Shown piece after piece: positions 42,786 to 44,158 of a stretch of 44,158 nucleotides of DNA; position 1 is the stretch's first letter, and each line of letters starts with the position of its first letter. A program made the position numbers and the translations under genes. This DNA comes from Gammaproteobacteria bacterium (lineage in GTDB: Bacteria; Pseudomonadota; Gammaproteobacteria; Pseudomonadales; Pseudohongiellaceae), in assembly GCA_009844085.1 (NCBI GenBank), contig VYCF01000043.1:1-44158 (forward strand). Direction: 5' to 3'. The notes beneath the pieces were generated by a model. It saw only the letters and a list, made by a program, of their open reading frames with translations. It searched no databases and was not told where the DNA came from.

Positions 42786-43712
42786 TTACTTCAGTTCACG
42801 TCGCGAAAGTCTGGGAATATTTTTTCCTTCAATTTCCCTAGAAATTTTCCTATGGATTAGTATCAGCCAATCTGTAAAATCCTCAAAGCTAGCTTCCGTC
42901 ATCTCTTTCGGCCATTTGATGGAAACATCTCCTTCATCAAGAGTAAAGGTATCTGTTTTTAGATTGCCTAGGTTCTGCTGACTCTCTGGGATCGCCATTC
43001 TGCGGAGATCCCCTTTAGCTTGATCAGTTGTCGTGTCGCCCTTCTCAATGATTTCAGCTTCATCTTCGGGAATGCCGGTTTCGCTACCTTCCACGAATAG
43101 CCACGTGTGACCTTCACGCTCTTCAGTTGCTCTTACTTTTCGCGGAGTACTGAATTGATCAACCCCCTGCGAATTCCATTGGATAGTATCTCCGATCCGT
43201 ACATCTTCCCGCTTGGCGTCCGCAGTTTCGACTTCTTCATCTTCTAACTTTGTTACATCAATAATTGAGAGCGATTCCTTATAGCGACTTGCAACCTGAT
43301 CTGCAGCGGCAGTCCGTAACCCTTTGTTTTTTTGTAGATATGACGAAATATTCAGGGAAGACACCTTGTCGTCCTTGAACTTGTCATAAAGTTCGCCAAA
43401 CACGATATTGGACTTTAGCGCAAACTCCAGAGCTTTTTGCCTATCCGTCTGATCTAAAATATTTTCGTCCGCAATAATTGTTACTGCGGTATCAGACACA
43501 ACTAGATTGCTACCTCTACCATCAATAAGACCATATGACTTGATTGCCGCAAGTGCGCTCCTAGAAGCGCCACTTAAACTACTATATCCCATTAGCTTGA
43601 CAGCCACTGAGTCATCAAAGGAATTTTTTCCCTCGGAGTTGTAAATTTTTTTGACTTGCTCGATAGCTTTGGGCAATGAAATTACAGGGCTCTTCCCCTT
43701 GCTAGTCGCCAT
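42786..43712 (-). CDS. AT-rich protein of unknown function
   Basis: A 308-residue cytosolic protein with no membrane segments. Residues 15-80 (SLPKAIEQVKKIYNSEGKN, SALAAIKSYGLIDGRG) look like a winged-helix-type fold, as in other uncharacterised proteins with repeated short helices. The C-terminal part (SIKWPKEMTEASFEDFTDWLILIHRKI) is a recurring tail in such proteins. GAGGAGGG lies 7 bases before ATG 43712. Base composition is clearly more AT-rich than the neighbours, suggesting recent acquisition. The hairpin cluster begins about 60 bases upstream. Confidence 0.65.
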   Translation of the reverse strand: MATSKGKSPVISLPKAIEQVKKIYNSEGKNSFDDSVAVKLMGYSSLSGASRSALAAIKSYGLIDGRGSNLVVSDTAVTIIADENILDQTDRQKALEFALKSNIVFGELYDKFKDDKVSSLNISSYLQKNKGLRTAAADQVASRYKESLSIIDVTKLEDEEVETADAKREDVRIGDTIQWNSQGVDQFSTPRKVRATEEREGHTWLFVEGSETGIPEDEAEIIEKGDTTTDQAKGDLRRMAIPESQQNLGNLKTDTFTLDEGDVSIKWPKEMTEASFEDFTDWLILIHRKISREIEGKNIPRLSRRELK

Positions 43713-43775
43713 AACAACCCTCCTCTTCAGATCTGACTCGGCCAACGGCCATGGCTTGAAGGACAATCTACCCGA

Positions 43776-43801
43776 AATAATCCTTGACAGCAAGGATTAT
43801 T
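43776..43801. other. Strong hairpin in the leader of the AT-rich gene
   Basis: AATAATCCTTG-ACAG-CAAGGATTATT is a perfect 11-bp stem with a 4-base loop, and the pairing extends to outer CCC/GGG with one small bulge. It lies 64 bases upstream of ATG 43712. It could be a terminator of an upstream unit, an operator or an attenuator. It is the first of the hairpins continuing to 44109. Confidence 0.7.
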
Positions 43802-43818
43802 TTAGGGAGTATTCCATT

Positions 43819-44109
43819 GCAAGGCCTTTGAAGCCTTGCGGTGGGGCTGCTGGGAACAGCCCCATTCATCAACCACCGTTTGTACACGGGCCGAGGCGAG
43901 CGGTACTGACTCGCCAAGGAGAATGGAAACCATTGAACGGAGTGGCAACCCTTAAGGGATTGGCGCACCCGCAGTACTATGGCCTCATTAGGTTGAAGCA
44001 GTACGTACTGTTTAACGCGCTTGTGATAATAGCAGTAACTTCATCGACAAGTGCCGTGGATTGTAATCGTTTCCACGGCGCTTGTCACCTAACCTGCTGT
44101 TTTAACAGC
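43819..44109 (+). ncRNA. Candidate structured RNA or mobile-element end (hairpin cluster)
   Basis: There is no convincing coding frame in this stretch, but it contains many perfect stems: GCAAGGC/GCCTTGC (43819/43833), GGGGCTG/CAGCCCC (43843/43857), GGCGAG/CTCGCC (43895/43910), AATGG/CCATT (43922/43930), palindromes at 43949-43958 and 43999-44010, a 15-bp stem 44046-44060 with 44072-44086, and GCTGTT/AACAGC (44096/44104). In the 15-bp stem the one mismatch is T-G on the plus strand, a wobble pair in plus-sense RNA but an A-C mismatch in minus-sense RNA, favouring plus-strand transcription. I match it to no known RNA class. Confidence 0.45.
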
Positions 44110-44158
44110 TTCTCCCGGTAACTCGGCTGGCGATTGCCTGAAGCCGGACCGGGCCGCT

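Noticed and set aside
44046..44092. Integron attC site
   Set aside because: A long stem and ACCTAAC are present, but the RYYYAAC and GTTRRRY boxes are not in the required order and spacing.

Overview
The window looks like chromosomal DNA of a GC-rich gammaproteobacterium, probably free-living and aerobic. The evidence is a set of housekeeping genes whose neighbours and best-recognised relatives are gammaproteobacterial: divergent tesA / ybbA-ybbP, a bcp-ybfF-pdxJ operon, pdxH, a class III sirtuin and a pyrophosphate-type phosphofructokinase. PQQ and cytochrome c proteins, exported lipoproteins, and DUF6152, DUF6351 and CHRD proteins suggest an environmental, possibly marine, heterotroph. This is inferred from gene content only; no rRNA or complete tRNA gene is present.

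Positions 1-8700 are an accessory stability/defence-like island. It holds three type II toxin-antitoxin modules (vapBC-type, yefM-yoeB, phd/vapC-type), the tail of a fourth antitoxin, a DUF4143-type AAA ATPase, and, divergent from it across a 23-bp tandem repeat array, a two-gene operon. That operon encodes a fused SbcD-SbcC-like protein followed by a TPR protein. The fused protein has no Walker A motif where the SbcC half should carry one. Two copies of a 25-bp direct repeat bracket yefM-yoeB.

Positions 8800-17330 are core genome: PPi-PFK, a small membrane protein with a tRNA-like element upstream, a minus-strand run ybbA-ybbP-MORN protein-pdxH, divergent tesA, and an MFS transporter. Positions 17345-21400 are a second, partly AT-rich accessory patch: an orphan CopG-like antitoxin, a higBA-like module, a DUF4041/MUG113 membrane-anchored coiled-coil protein, a truncated DruA-like (DUF4338) remnant, and a NYN-domain nuclease interrupted by an in-frame stop codon.

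Positions 21480-42670 are core and metabolic: pdxJ-ybfF-bcp, sirtuin, DUF255/thioredoxin protein, a Tat-exported linalool dehydratase-like protein, an exported methyltransferase, a DsbA-type isomerase, an inositol-monophosphatase family enzyme, a DprE1/DprE2-like pair with a GNAT, a CHRD protein and PQQ dehydrogenase, a DUF6351 lipoprotein, and a cluster of a haem-binding lipoprotein, a HupE/UreJ-like protein and a membrane-anchored protein. At the right edge (42786-44158) an AT-rich unknown gene lies beside about 330 bp of dense hairpins without any coding region, which may be a structured RNA or the end of a mobile element.

The best candidates for something undescribed are the Walker A-less SbcD-SbcC fusion with its TPR partner and repeat array, and the right-edge hairpin cluster.
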